A DNA stretch of 64,000 nt from Tolypeutes matacus (GCA_026826555.1 JAKSZT010053883.1:26901225-26965224); one strand, 5' to 3'; positions 42,831 to 55,039 are shown, counted from the stretch's first letter. Notes: a model not told the origin generated them from the letters alone. Translations and numbers: made by a program.

Positions 42831-43429
42831 ACATGGGGAGACTTAGAGGCATTGTGCATTAATAGCACAGTGCTTTCAGGGAACTAGAAGCATTCTGTAT
42901 AGCTGAAGCCCAGGGTATCTACAGGAGAGGAGCCAGAAGGGGATGCAATTTTAGGTTGGGTCTAAATTATGCTAGCATCCTCAGGAAGCTGCTTATATCC
43001 CAATATGTCTCACATGACCAGGCCTTGGGCAGTAACTGAGGCTGGAGCTGATTCTAGAGGTCAGAGCCCAGACATACAAATAAACAGACATGGTAGCCTA
43101 AAGCAATAGCAACATGAATTTTCTATGATCCATTCCCTCTGGGTTGAGCATTAGGATGAGTTTGAGAGGGAAAGCAGAGCTAAGGAACATTTCCCTGTAG
43201 GAGGAAACTTAAATAATAAAAACAGGGTTGTCAACTGCAAGGGCACTCTGTGGTGGTCTATCTCTGCCGTAATGTCTTTAGGACTGCTCTGCATTCATCT
43301 GACAAAACGATCAAATACCCTCTGTGTGCAGAAGTCCTTACTAAGTAGCTTGGAGCATTAAAAAAGAAACTGGTACCTGCATCTCTGTCTCTATCCTGCT
43401 CTTAGCAGAGGGATGGTAGTATAGCCCAA

Positions 43430-43680
43430 GTGGCTAAAGGCATGGGTTTTAGAACCAGACAGGCCTGGGTTTGAATCTTGGCTTTGCCACCTCCAGGCTG
43501 TGCAACCTTAAACAAATTGCTTAACCTCTCTGAATCCTGATTTCCTCTTCTCTAAATGGGGATACATATTACATAGGGTAGTTGTCGGTATTAAATAAAA
43601 TACTATGTTAAAACTACACAGAGGTCCACTCCTTTGTTCAATGACTGGCACTTAGTAGGTGCTCAACAAACTGTAGTTCT
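43430..43680 (+). repeat. MIR SINE, near full length
   Basis: Sense-oriented with both the tRNA-like head (TAGTATAGCCCAAGTGGCTA, CTGGGTTTGAATCTTGGC) and tail (GGCACTTAGTAGGTGCTCAA). Confidence 0.92.
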
Positions 43681-44212
43681 TCTTAAAATACTACCCAACA
43701 TTGGTATGTTACTTAGAACTTATCAAAGCATTTTATAATTTGAATCTCTCTTATTCCTAACAATAAACTAAGAGGCAATAAAAAAAGTGTTACTATTTTA
43801 CAAACAAGAAGAGAGTAGTTTCCAAGTGACTTCTACCGTTCAGTAGGTTAAGAAAAAACTTAAGGCACAACTCACTTGACAGTTGAGGCATGGTGCCTTT
43901 GCATTAAAAAAATGTTGATGAATGAATGAATAGCACAAGTCAGCAAGCACAAATTAATACATCAACCCTAGGGATGTTAGTTGGAGGCTGTGGAGAACTC
44001 TGGAGGTAACCTTGGAGGGATGGACAATGAAAAGGGAGCATAAAGTCAGCAAGTGGGGAAGGTAAAAGATAGGTCAAATAAGTTGCAAAGTGTTGGGAGT
44101 AGGGGAGAAGAGATAGTATATTTACTTGGCTGTAACAGAGGGTCTGTGTGAGGAAGCAATGAGAAATGAGACTGGGCAGTGTGGGGAGGGTCTTGAAGGT
44201 CTGACAGAGAGT

Positions 44213-44227
44213 CAGTCAGTCAGTCAG
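44213..44227 (+). repeat. (GTCA)n microsatellite
   Basis: Short run of GTCAGTCAGTCAGTC. Confidence 0.8.
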
Positions 44228-44589
44228 AAGTCATTCATATGCTCCTTATTAAGCCCCTACTATAGGCCAGGCATTCCAATGGATAAAGCAGGAAATAAAG
44301 ACAGTGAAGGTTTCCAAACAAGAAAAAATAGCACAGTCTTCGAGGAAAATGATTCAAGCAGCTATGTGTAGGATGTCCTGGCAATCAGTTACGCCTCTTA
44401 GTCAGCAGGCCTTGAGCAAAGGCAGGAAGCCAATACAGAGGAAGTGTCATGGGAATCTGATGATAAGCTGGTGGGAAGCTGGGCAGTGCTGGGATGGGAA
44501 TGAAGAAGGAAAGGGACCGGCATCTTTCATGAGCCTACTCTGTGCTGGTCACTTTCATGGGCCATCACATACACCTTCATCTGTATGGT

Positions 44590-44725
44590 AAATATAATCA
44601 TCTGTTTTATAGATGAGGAAATTGAGGCTTACAGAGATTAAGTAATTTGGTCATGGTCATAAAATTAATAAGTGGTGAAATTGGGATCTGAAACCAGGTC
44701 TAACCCCAAAAGCCTGTACTTTTCC
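44590..44725 (-). repeat. MIR SINE fragment
   Basis: Reverse orientation: TTTTATAGATGAGGAAATTG, AGATTAAGTAATTTGGTCAT and GAAATTGGGATCTGAAACC. Confidence 0.85.
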
Positions 44726-45279
44726 TACCATAACTTACTGCCTTTGTGGTGAAGGAAAGCAAAGTCAAAATAACTCTTGAGATTGTGAGCCCAGGGTACA
44801 GGATACCTTACAAATGTGGACAGGGGTCAGCAAACTGGGAAAGGGGACCTTTCCATAGAGGAAGAGTTCATGTTTTCTGTTTTATGAATTCTGCCCCAAA
44901 TTTTTAAAAATTGTATGTAGGCAGGGTGATATCCAAATAGGAATATCCTATAGACAGATGGAAATCTATGGGGAGAGGGGATGAGGACAGAGATGGAAGC
45001 ATATTGAGAAGTCATCTGCAAGCAGGTATTAGGCATCTGAAGAGTATGATGAGATGACAAGAAAAGCTCCTCCAGGGAGTGAGTGTTGGAGTAAAACACA
45101 AAGGGCACAGGACTGAGTCTTTTGGGAATCCCACAGCTAACGGGAGTGAGGGAAGGGAAAAAGAAAAAGAAAATCAGAGCCCACCTACACCCACAGATGG
45201 CGACATGCACACATGGCCACTCTGGGCTTAGGTGCTTCCCAGGGCCAGCTGAGATGACATGTTTTCCCCTCCTATTTCT

Positions 45280-45425
45280 ATTCCATTCTAGAAGCTTATT
45301 TTTCAAAGTACAACTCAAATTTACTCAATCCCTACTAGAATTAAAACTCTTGTTTATCTCTGAAGCTCCCATAGTGCTTAGCATGTTTGGCTCATAATAG
45401 GTGCTCAATGAATATTATTTTTAGC
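45280..45425 (+). repeat. L2-like 3' end
   Basis: CCATAGTGCTTAGCATG and ATAATAGGTGCTCAATGAAT match the L2 3' tail style. Confidence 0.6.
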
Positions 45426-45479
45426 TGAACTGAACAATTAAAGAGACAGAGAAAAACAATTTGAGGACAATGATAAATT

Positions 45480-45610
45480 ATTCTTTCTGAACCATATCTT
45501 CCTCATTTGTGAAATGGCATAATCATTTTTAGGATTAAATGAGATATGTAGGTAAAGGATATAGAATAGTACCTGGAACATAGTTATTCATTAAGTAGTT
45601 ATTATTATTA
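45480..45610 (+). repeat. MIR SINE 3' part
   Basis: Sense-oriented: TCATTTGTGAAATGGCATAA, GGATTAAATGAGATATGTAG and GTACCTGGAACATAGTTAT. Confidence 0.78.
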
Positions 45611-45730
45611 TTAGCCAGCAGCAACCAGGAAAGTGTGCATGCTGAGGGATGTTAGTTAATTATAAAATCCCTCCACTGGCAACTTGTATACTCTGTATTT
45701 TTTTTTTTTCCCCAAAAAAAGGAGATTCTT

Positions 45731-45920
45731 TTTTTTTTTTTTTTTAAAGATTTTATTTATTTATTCATTTATCCCCCCCTTGCTGCTTGTGCTCGCTGGG
45801 TCAGCTAACCACACCGTGCGGGTGGGCTTGCCTTCACCAGGAGGCCCCGGGAACCAAACCCTGGGCCTCCCATATGGTAAACGGGAGCCCCACTGATTGA
45901 GCCACAGCCGCTTCCCAAGG
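45731..45920 (-). mobile_element. Xenarthran tRNA-derived SINE, long type
   Basis: Reverse copy of the subfamily at 9.4 and 28.2 kb (GCTAACCACACCGTGCGGGT body; CCATATGGTAAACGGGAGCC head). Perfect 11-bp duplications AGGAGATTCTT flank it (45720-45730 and 45921-45931). Confidence 0.93.
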
Positions 45921-46499
45921 AGGAGATTCTTAATCTAAATTTGTCCTATAGTAGATGGCTGAAATGACCCTTCATGGTTTGGATTTCCAGTTAGATAACA
46001 GGTCCACCTACATGTTTATTTTTCTTGGACTCTCTAAGTAAAACTATGTCTATCCCACAGCTTGGCAGCTGCTTTGGGAGGGAAATATGGTACCCAGGAA
46101 TCCTAGAATCAGCAATCATTACACTGTCCAGCCTACCACATACAGAAATCACTGCTCTCTGACACAAAAGCACCTCTTAATAAAACAAAGCTATGTAGCA
46201 GGACTTCCCAATAGAGAATTCTCTCTCCTTAGTGTCGACCTGAGGCAGAACAAAGACTTGGCATCTGGAGGCACAATTGTGTGAAAAGGGCCCTGAGTTT
46301 TCAAAGACCTGCCAGTTCTCTTTATCACAGCATCTCTCTCTTGGTCAGCAAATTTCTTCTCACCTTTGGGCCTGAGTGTGCCCTCAAGGCACAGAGTTTA
46401 CCCATTAGAATGAGGACCCCAAGAACAAAACCTCCTTCCCTGGAGGCCCATGGGATTCTTGCTGCCTGCCCCTCTTCTGTCCTCCTTGTTTAGTCCTCA

Positions 46500-47120
46500 C
46501 ATCACTAAGAAGGGCAAAGCCAGGTCTTTTGCCTTCCCTTCCCAAACCCAACCTCTTGGGCTCTACTCTCCACCCTGACTCCCCTCCTCCACCTCTCCCT
46601 CACCCTTTTTCAGGGCATAAGGGACCTTTTCTATTTGTGGGGCCTAAAGAAGCTGGTTGCCAAGGTGACAGGAGCAGGAACAGCAGGGAGCTTGCCATGG
46701 GGAGGGGCTTTACCTCCAAACAGCTGTCAGTGGGAGCAGCCCCAGCTGGGACTAGAGGGTTCGCCTGCTCTGGGAGGAAACAGCTCCCAGGAGAATACAT
46801 TCCTCTCGGTTGTACAACACCCCCGCCCCCCACCCCCAACAAGTCTCCACTGGTTACTTTCCCTGGGGGCAGGCAGCCAGCCAGCCAGCTCAAAAAAGTT
46901 CCAATAACAAACAAAAAATGCTCTCTGTCTCTCACACACAGGCGCACACATGAGCACACACAGACATGCGCACACATGCACACTCCTCCCCAGCTTCCTG
47001 ATCCCTCAGTTCATCCACAGTGGGTTGGTTGGCTAGGAGGACAGAAGTTGCCTCTGCCAGGGGAACTGTGGAGCCCAGGACAGGTGCTGCTCCAGCCTGG
47101 TCCCCCACTCCCCAACCCCA
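46500..47120. other. GC-richer, repeat-poor intronic block
   Basis: Open in one frame for 217 codons on the plus strand, but with low-complexity Pro-rich content and no protein match. It contains GTTGCCAAGGTGAC (46656-46669), close to an RFX X-box, and CAGCTG E-boxes. It could be a regulatory element; nothing proves it. Confidence 0.3.
46931..46985 (+). repeat. Imperfect (CA)n
   Basis: CACACACAGGCGCACACATG and similar, an interrupted CA microsatellite. Confidence 0.85.
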
Positions 47121-47649
47121 ACCCCACATCAGGTCATAAGGACTATTTCAGCCCTTTTTTTTTTTCGTTCCAGAAGCCCTGAGAGGATATGCCATGTCCG
47201 AATCTCTCCCAGCTGCCTTCCATTTGGGAGGTGGGGTTAGGGAGTGGAATCACAGGGTTTACAGAGAAAGGGGGTGGGAGAAGAAGGGAAGAATAGGAGG
47301 GGACCATGGGAGGCAGGAACAATGCAAAACCTACTGAGTTGTGTCTCTGCAGAGAAGGGCTTTGTAGTACTGTAGCTCACAGCTGCTCTATAGAAAGTTC
47401 TAGGGAGCCACTGCTCTCTATACTGCCTTATAGCCAACATACTGTTAGCCCCAGGCCACACCTAGGCCGCTGGATCTCAAGACCATAGCTCACTGGCTTC
47501 CAGCTTACCAGGCCCAAGGGAAAAAAGCCCTCCCAAACTCTGCAATCCCACAAACTATCTTAGAACCCCAGCTTCTTTGAGCTTTGGGTCAAGAGCAGGA
47601 AAGGCCTAGGAAGCCCAAATTACTGTAAGGACTGAGAAAGGGCAGGATG

Positions 47650-47935
47650 GCTTGATGATTATTGAAAACACAGGATTTGATTCAGACAGACCAGACATGG
47701 AACTGAATTACAGTCCTGTCACTTACTACTTATGTGACCTTGAGTGACAGATACAGTTAACATTTAAGTTCCTGGGTAACCTCACTGAAGCTTCAGTTTT
47801 CTCATCTGTAAAACAGATAATAACACAGACCTTACAGGGTTTTTTGTGAAGATTAAAAGAGGTAGTATACATAAAAACGCCTAGCATATTATCTAGCACA
47901 CAGCGGACACTTCCTAAGTGCCAGTCCCCTTTCTG
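47650..47935 (+). repeat. MIR SINE
   Basis: Sense-oriented: CACTTACTACTTATGTGACC, CTTCAGTTTTCTCATCTG and CTAGCATATTATCTAGCAC. Confidence 0.87.
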
Positions 47936-48449
47936 TCCACTTTTCTTGAGACCTCGGAGTTGCTTAACAGCCTTAGGAAGAACCTGAGAGCTCCTCTTTC
48001 TCTTGAAGGGTCTTTAGAATGGGGGTGGGGGGTGGAGGCTGGCTTAGATTTAGAGAGAGATTACATTTTGGACTAGGCAGGAATGGGGTTCTCAGGAATT
48101 CTCAGGAAATCCTGAGGCCCTGAAGTTGTTTTAGGGTTTGCAGGTTGAATGAGAAGGTAGTAGAAATGCTAATTTGGGAGCATTGCTCTAGCCCAAATTG
48201 CCCTCAACTCATTGTAAGTTCCCGCAGTTTTTACCCTTCTGAGTCTCAGTTTCTTTTTCCAAAAAAGGAAGGAACTGGACTAATCTCTGGAGAAATCGAT
48301 GCCAGACAAGGATGAATAAGGACCTGGAGCCAGAGGGCAGGAAGGCCTCTGTAAGGACATGCCTTCCTCAGCTTGACTGTGACAGACTCTTTGTTCCTGG
48401 GTTAAGTTGTGAAGCCACAAAAAAGATAAATAAAGGACTTTAAACTCAG

Positions 48450-48790
48450 TTTCCTCCCAACTCACTGCCATAATTCTCTCCACTTATGTTTCCCTCTTTC
48501 TGTCTGGAATACCTTTCCCCATTTTGTCTGCTGGGAAAACTACTCAGGCTTCAAGACTCATGAACCATTTCCTCTGTGTGACATCATCGCTGGCCCAGGC
48601 CACCTGGCATTGAGATGATCTGTGCCCACACTGCACCTCAAACTTTACTCCTATAATAGAACTCATGAAATTGAATGGATTTTGCTCACCTATCTGGCTC
48701 CCTCCTTTTGAATGCACACTCATTTAGGTAAGGAACCATCTTTTGACCATTTAGGGGATGACCACGGTGCTTCTCTCGTTAATGTAAAGC
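48450..48790 (+). repeat. L2-like 3' region
   Basis: TCTGGAATACCTTTCCCCAT, GGCTTCAAGACTCATGAACC and TGAATGCACACTCATTTAGG. Confidence 0.6.
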
Positions 48791-49059
48791 CACGTGGTGC
48801 ACCACTGTATTTCAGTGCTTTAACAGCTTGGTCTTGTTCTCCAGACTAAGTCTGGCTTCTGGGATTCCCGGAAGACTTTCTCATTAAAAAGTGCCTATAA
48901 TAAGCAGCTGGGAGAATGTTAGCAGGCAGGGAAATGAGTCTAGCCCCAGGGAGTACTGATTGATCTTCCTCACAGAACTTGCCTCACAAGTAACTGCTAC
49001 ATATTTTCTTAATCCGCTAGATTTATTCTCAAGTGTCCCCTCTACTGGCAAGGCTTTCT

Positions 49060-49290
49060 TGGCTCTACTCCCCAAACCAAGATAGCTCCTCTATGCTCCT
49101 ACAGCACCCAGAGCTTACATTCATTACAGCAATAATCACACTATATCACATTGCACGTGTCTGTCTCCCCCACTAGACTGTGCCCTCTTTGGAGGGCAGG
49201 GTCCAAGTCTTATTTACCTCTGTCCACCCAGAACTGGCAAAGTATCTGGCAAATATTATTCTGCAAATGACTGCTGAATGATGAGAAAAT
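49060..49290 (+). repeat. L2 3' end
   Basis: CCCCCACTAGACTGTGCCC, TTTGGAGGGCAGGGTCCAAG and AAATGACTGCTGAATGATGA match L2 well. Confidence 0.8.
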
Positions 49291-49692
49291 CAACTGCCCA
49301 CTTCTCCATCTCCCAGTGTGGTTCTAACATGTTTCTGGCTAGTCCCTCCCTGTTCTTTTCCTTGTCTCCTAAAGAAATTCAAAATAGTCCCACTGCCAAC
49401 CCCTCACTCACTCAAGGTTAAGCCCAATGGTCATATATGCCAAGATTCACCACTGTGTCCGTCGTGAAGAAGGACTCGTTTCTCCCAACTTACACAGCTT
49501 CCTTCTTTAAAGCTAGAAGCGTGAGACAAAACCAGGAGCTAATAATTATCTTAAGATTGGGAGAGGGGAAAGAGACATGGCTGGTATCTTAGCATGTCCA
49601 CGGGGGACAAAGGAAAGTTTGAAAGTTTCCTCCCAGCCCCCATAGTCCTCCTGAGTTTTCTGGGATAAAATTCTTCCCTCCTGGAGCCTTAC

Positions 49693-50005
49693 CTGGTGCA
49701 ATGAATGGGTGGGGAGCCACAGCTGGTACCATGCGGCTGAGTCCAGTCCGGCCATCCATGCTCCCTGGCACACTGTTGTTACTATCTCCTTTCTTGAGTG
49801 GCTCCATCACACTGTCAGTTATGCCAGGCTTGGCACCTGCAGGGGAACCCTGAGCAGTATTTCTGCCCTGCGATGGGGTAGGCAGAGGCTGGCTACTGCC
49901 TGGTGTGGGTTTCAGGGCCAAGCTGGGTAGGACAGGCTGAGTGGGGGTGGGGCCCGAGGCTGCTGCAGCTGGTGTCTGCTGTGTTCGGAGAGTCAAGTTC
50001 TGTAC
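49693..50005 (-). CDS. PHC2: PHC2 coding exon 6: Thr/Pro-rich linker
   Basis: Acceptor TTTCAG|GTA (AG at 50007-50006), donor GTAAGG from 49692. Encodes 222-325 plus one base of Ala326: VQNLTLRTQQTPAAAASGP, repeated Thr-Pro motifs (PTPTQPVLPSLALKPTPG), and DSVMEPLKKGDSNNSVPGS. It is low-complexity and probably disordered. Several substitutions from human are visible, as expected for a linker. Confidence 0.97.
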
Positions 50006-51164
50006 CTGAAAAAGAGGGGTCTATGGGAGTCCGGAGAATGTGGGTCAGAGCAATGCCAACATACAACTAAGAATGGGAAGGAGTCAGGGGTGGATCCAGG
50101 AATGGCTGAACAGGATAGTGGGTTACAAAATCAGAGAGAAAGAGAGAGAATAAATTCTGGGTTGAAAGAGGAACCAGGAACAGGTGGAGTTTCTAAAAGA
50201 GGCAAGAAAAGATTGCTGGTGATTGGATCCATTAGCAGAAGAAACTGAATTCTGAGAAGGGATTATTGTCATGGTTGGGGCCAGGAGGGAAAGGGAGGCC
50301 AGGCTTTCTCTCCCTTACATTTCCTCCCTTCCTCCCCCAAACAACCAAGAGCAGATGCATTCTACTCAGAAATAATTCCCAGATACAGCGGGGCATGGGG
50401 CTTCCCACACTGGAAAAGGCCAGGGCAAAAGTGAAAGTTAATTGACCAGGCAAAGGACTATCTTGCCCTTGGAATAAAGTTAACAGCAGGTCTTTCCAAG
50501 ACCCAGCAGCATGCTTACTCAACCTGGTCCTTGGTGCCCCCTGCTGGACGCACAGAGGTTATGCCAGACTCGAACCTGACAAATCTGATAATCTTGCCAC
50601 CAAATACCCTCCCTGTTCCCAGACCCCATTCTGTAGATGGGGATGGGGGAGATGGGAGAGGGAGGGCATTCCTCTCCCCAGCTGCCTGTGGAATCTTGAC
50701 AAGTACAATAATATTTATGTGCTCCCAGTACAAGGTAGGAACCCAGAAACATCTTTGCTCCCTCTTCCACCCCATTTTTTCTGATGCCTTGTGGTACTAG
50801 CATGTGTAATTAGAGCAGGATTTTCCACTTAAAAGGCAACAACAACAAAATAAATTATACTGGGGAGAGTGTAAGGTGCAAAAGGTAGCACTGACCACCT
50901 ATTTGGCAATCATGCTTGCCTCAGCCTGCTGCTCTCTGACTCCTAACCTATGTATGAGGGAAAAAAACAGAGTCAAGAGGGGCTGAGGCCTCTATGGGAA
51001 TTAAGGAGGAAGCCTGGGATATCCTGTCTCCCACCTCCTTTCCTAGAAGATCCCAACCTTTACAAAAATTTCAAGCTCCTCCAGGCTTGTGCCCATCCCC
51101 AGGATCAACATCCCTCTGCTGGGGTGCCCACCCCCCTGCCCTCCCACAAGCATGGAATCCTCAC
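50006..51164 (-). other. PHC2: PHC2 intron 5
   Basis: No interspersed repeat that I can name. A (GA)n-like run lies at 50130-50150. Nothing else seen. Confidence 0.7.
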
Positions 51165-51251
51165 CTGGGCAGGGGTGGGGGGCCGGGCGGGGGAGCCAGT
51201 GCCGAGCTCAGGCTGCACAGTAGCGACGGTGGCCGTGGGCGTGAAGATGAG
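51165..51251 (-). CDS. PHC2: PHC2 coding exon 5
   Basis: Acceptor CCTCAG|CTC (AG at 51253-51252), donor GTGAGG from 51164. Both phases are 0, so the exon (87 bp, residues 193-221, LIFTPTATVATVQPELGTGS then PARPPTPAQ) could be skipped in frame. It appears identical to human as I remember it, which is striking next to the diverged linker exons. Confidence 0.97.
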
Positions 51252-53078
51252 CTGAGGGGACAAAGGAACAGTGCCGCCTAGGCTCCTAGCTACCTGCACC
51301 AGGTTACCTGGCTGGGCCTGGAATCACAGGAAACGAGGCGCCTTTTACCTGCCCAACGTGGGCTCAGCCACAGGACACAACAGTTTAGCCAGTGAGCAGA
51401 TTTGGGGAAGGCTAGGGAAGCAGAAACAGGGAGGCAAGGAAGGGAAGGAGTCCAAGGATATGACTGAAAGTCTCCAGAGGCTTGTGGAGTCCTTCCCAAA
51501 CTGAGGAGTGAAGGGGGTGAGGGTGGGGGAAAGCATTCTGGGGTTGTACCAGAGTCAGGGTTACTTCAGAACCTTCTGTGAGGAGCTCTTCCTTGAGGGG
51601 ACCAATACTGCCAGGACACCTTGAAGTCACTGTTTCAGCATCCTGGGGAGCCAGACCATTTTCCAGGCCTAACCTACACTTGACCCCAGGGTTGAGTCAG
51701 AACAAGACTGTCCTACAGAAGGGATCAAATTAAGTATATTCATTTGGACATTTTCCAGTGAAATTTAGATTTGGGAGCCCAGATGGGAACAATGGTGGAG
51801 GAACCAGATCAGCTGGAGCTGCATTTGTGCCTGTATGTCCTTCTGTAGGCTTTGGCTATACCACGTTCTTTGTGTGACATCCCGACGCCTGGTGAGTCTA
51901 GCTTGGTGTCAGTGTGTATATGCTGCTATCTTCAAAAGGTGCCTGCCCTAGAACTGTGTGATGATGCACCTGTGCTTGTCCGTCCGCTTTGGGGAGGGAG
52001 GCTGACAGGCTGCAGGACCCTGGTTGGGGCAGTGGGACGTGGGAATGAGAAAACTGAAGACAAAGGCAGGTATCAGTAGTGTCACAGAGTGATTGTCCCA
52101 CTTCCCTAGAGAAATGGAAGTCTAGACCACATTGTGTGTCTAAAAGGCTATTCCTGGGAGTGGAGATATGGCTCAGATGACAAACACAGAACCGAGAACC
52201 AAAGGGTGGGAGTAAGACTAGAAAAGATCCAAGCGTCAAGTTCTGGCTACAGGAGAAAGGGAGAAGGAGGACTGTACTGCCTTTAGGGTGTTGTGCCAAG
52301 GAGCTGAAGGAAGAAATCTTCAGACTAGGAGGTATGAGATATGACTTACAGGGATTTGAGCCCAAAATGGAGCTGCACTCTATTGTGTTCTAGAGAATAT
52401 GCTGCTCCTTTCCCTAGGAAATTCTTCAAGTCTAAGAACCCAAGGACTGGTACAAAGGAAAGATTCTAGGCATGCATGTCCAGGGCTGATCCATCCCGAG
52501 TACATTCTGCCTAACTGAGCCCCCTGGTTAAGAGGTGATAAGGTGATCCTGATTGGAATGGGGGCCCAGTTGGGAGAGCAGTGGAAGCTGCTGTTGCTTC
52601 CTCATCTTTGACCTTTGACCCCAAGCAAGTCCCAGCAAGAACTTACAATGGGGTAAGACCCCACTTCCGTGGTGTCCGTGAATGTCTGTGAGTTGGCTGA
52701 TCTTACACATCTAAGAGTACAGAGCCACCTGGGCATGGACCCTTGCCTTTTCTATTCTAATTATTTTGGGGTTAGGCGGGTGCTATTAAGAAGAGGACAA
52801 TTCTGTTTCACTGTAGAAGGGGAAGGAAAGGGGGCACTGTGGGTAACTTTTTCTATTTCAGCCTGGAACCCCACCCGACTTTGAGTCATTGAGCTTATAC
52901 CAAAGTCCCCATTCAGGCCCACCTTTTGTTATTCTGTTCCACCCCTTATCTCTTGCCCCCAGCCCCTTGTGTTTCTTTCCCATCATTTTCTAACCCCCTA
53001 CCCTTCTCTAATCTCCTAACTTCTCTGCCTCTGTTCTCTGGGCCCTCATCAGCCAAGGCCCAGGCTGTGAGTACTCAC
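51252..53078 (-). other. PHC2: PHC2 intron 4
   Basis: No exon or recognisable interspersed repeat. Region 51255-53075 looks like unique sequence. Confidence 0.7.
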
Positions 53079-53243
53079 CATCTGGGCCCTTAGATACATC
53101 TGTGCTTGGCTTGCAGTCAGGGCCGGAGAAGATGTGTTGCCCAAGAGCACAGCCTGCTGGGCAATGCCTGAGGCTGTTGCTGAGTTGACGCTCTGAGCCC
53201 GGTTGATGAGTTGGGCTGCGGCTGGGGAGGCTGCCAGATTGAT
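53079..53243 (-). CDS. PHC2: PHC2 coding exon 4
   Basis: Acceptor ATCAG|ATC (AG at 53245-53244), donor GTGAGT from 53078. Encodes residues 138-192 in phase 0: INLAASPAAAQLINRAQSVN and then GIAQQAVLLGNTSSPALTAS, ending MYLRAQM. Its frame was read from the DNA because the longest open frame across it is in another register. The motif-rich Ala/Gln sequence is typical of the Polyhomeotic N-terminal half. Confidence 0.95.
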
Positions 53244-53664
53244 CTGATGAGAGAGACATGCAGTAGAAAACAGGAGGTGCTACTGGTCAACTGTGTGTCC
53301 CCCTTGACTATTTCTTTCTCTCCCCCTCTTCTGTTCCTTGGTGGACTCAGCCCTCTTTAGGGCCATCTCTAGTCCTTGGGCCTTGCAGCTCCCCCCAGAA
53401 CTGCTCCAATCTCTGGCCTAGGTGCAGAGCTGCAGGGAGGATCCAATAGGGAGAGAACTAAGCTATAAACAGAGAGCTTCAACGCTGGAAAGAAGACAGG
53501 GAGTCATAAACATAATGGTTTGAAAGAGGCATGTTTCTTTTCTGCCATTGTTTTACTAAGAATTCACCACAACTGGGTCTGGGAGCTGACAGGCATTTTA
53601 GGCAAGGAGGAAGGAACTGGTCCCAGGGCTGTGGGCTCTGCCTGCCCCTCTCCATCCTACTCAC
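53244..53664 (-). other. PHC2: PHC2 intron 3
   Basis: A 421-bp intron with no repeat recognised. Confidence 0.8.
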
Positions 53665-53742
53665 CGAGGATGAATGGGCTGGGGCCTGTGAAGATACACT
53701 GCTGCCTGAAGAGCTCCCTTGTCTGTTAGCCACCAGACTTGC
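53665..53742 (-). CDS. PHC2: PHC2 coding exon 3
   Basis: Acceptor TTTCTAG|GCA (AG at 53744-53743), donor GTGAGT from 53664. Encodes residues 112-137 in phase 0 on both sides: ASLVANRQGSSSGSSVSSQ and APAHSSS. It is Ser-rich. Its 78-bp length and 0/0 phases would allow in-frame skipping. Confidence 0.97.
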
Positions 53743-53829
53743 CTAGAAAAGAACAAATCTATCACTAGAGTCCCAGATCTCCCCCAACTCATTCCCCAGA
53801 CTCTCACCTTCCAAAAGAAGCATTAGGGG

Positions 53830-54435
53830 ACAGTGGTAAAGAGGGTAGCTCTGGAGTCAAACTGCCAGGAACCAAATCCCCATTCTGCCACATCTGTATA
53901 AGACCTTGAACAAGTACTTTGTTTCCTCTTTCATAAAACGGGGACAATAATAGTACTGATCTTGGGAAGCAGACGTGGCTCAAGTGATTGGGCTCCCATC
54001 TACCATATGGGAGGTCCCAGGTTCGTTTCCCGGGGCGTCTTGGTGAAAGTGAGCTGGCCTGCACGGGGAGCTGGTGCAAAAAAAAAAAAAGAGACAAAGA
54101 GGAGAGACAATGAGAGACACCACAAACCAGGGAGCTGAGGTGGCTCAAATGATTGAGTGCCTCTCTCCCACACTGGAGGTCCCAGGATCGGTTCCCAGTG
54201 CCTCCTAAAGAGAAGACGAGAAGAAGAGAAGATAAGCAGACACAGAGAGCATACAGCAAATGGACACAGAAAGCAAGAGAGAGAGTGCAAAAAAAATAAA
54301 ACAACGGGAGGTGGGGGGCGATGCAATAAATAAATAAATAAATAAATCTTTTAAAAAATAGTACTGATCTTGAGAATTGTTGAGAAGATTAAAGAAGGCA
54401 ATGCCCTTAAAGCACTTATATGTAAGCATTCAGAT
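53830..54435 (+). repeat. MIR split by a dimeric SINE
   Basis: Left part 53830-53964 (AGCTCTGGAGTCAAACTGCC, CATAAAACGGGGACAATAAT) and right part 54357-54435 (GTTGAGAAGATTAAAGAAGG, AAGCACTTATATGTAAGC) form one sense-oriented MIR. The SINE between them has exact flanking duplications. Confidence 0.88.
53965..54356 (+). mobile_element. Dimeric tRNA-derived SINE
   Basis: Two monomers: the first head GGAAGCAGACGTGGCTCAAG, with a poly(A) linker at 54077, and the second head AGCTGAGGTGGCTCAAATGA, ending in (AAAT)n AATCTTTT. The second monomer resembles the element at 8551. Perfect 16-bp duplications AATAGTACTGATCTTG flank it (53949-53964 and 54357-54372). Confidence 0.95.
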
Positions 54436-54469
54436 GGTTAGCTACTATTATTACCTAGGATTTCCGGCT

Positions 54470-54915
54470 CTCCACAGTTCCTCGGTTCCAACCTACTCTA
54501 ATCATATCTGCTCATGGGCCCCGCTGCTGAAGGTTTTGCCAACACTCTGTGGAATGTCCAACCTGATTCCCTCCCCTAGCCAGTTTCTTCTTATCTTTCA
54601 ATTGCCAGCTTAAATGTTACTCCAGCAGCCTTCCCTGACCACCCAATCTAACCCAATCTAAAGTAATTTTCCTTGTTATTCAGTCATAGCAATCCTTTCT
54701 TTTCTTTCAGAGTGCTGATTATGACTTAGATAATTAACTGTATTTTTTCCTTGTCTATTTTGGTTTCTGTTTACTTGCTGTCTTCCCCACTATGAGCTCC
54801 AAGAAGACAAGGTCCACAATACATTCAGTGCCTGACATGAACTTACATACAGGAATCTTAAGCATACAGTAGGTGCTTAAAATTTTTTTGCTGAATGAAT
54901 GAGTTCTCAGCCACT
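54470..54915 (+). repeat. L2 3' end
   Basis: AAATGTTACTCCAGCAGCCT, TTCCCTGACCACCC, CCCCACTATGAGCTCCAAG and GTAGGTGCTTAAAATTTTTT with a GAATGAATGAG end. Confidence 0.85.
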
Positions 54916-55039
54916 AGGAAGAGAGAGAGCAAAATCAGATAGACAAGTTCAGTGGACAACGCCCTTTGCTGGTGAACACCTTCTTGGCCTCTCAGCCTTC
55001 CCTAGCAGTGCAATGATGTGGCTAAGAAAGGGGCTCTCC

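Larger units (their letters stand above)
37630..49692 (-). other. PHC2: PHC2 intron 6
   Basis: A 12-kb intron with no exon found. Contents: MIRs (38110, 40575, 43430, 44590, 45480, 47650), L2 fragments (38440, 40740, 41450, 45280, 48450, 49060), one SINE (45731-45920), an old medium-frequency repeat in pieces (39230, 42545, 44800-45130), (GTCA)n at 44213-44227, and a (CA)n-like run at 46931-46985. A GC-richer, repeat-poor block at 46500-47120 stands out. Confidence 0.75.

Noticed and set aside
46529..47182. 217-codon plus-strand ORF in intron 6
   Set aside because: Low-complexity Pro- and His-rich text that runs through a CA-repeat, with no splice-compatible or domain evidence.
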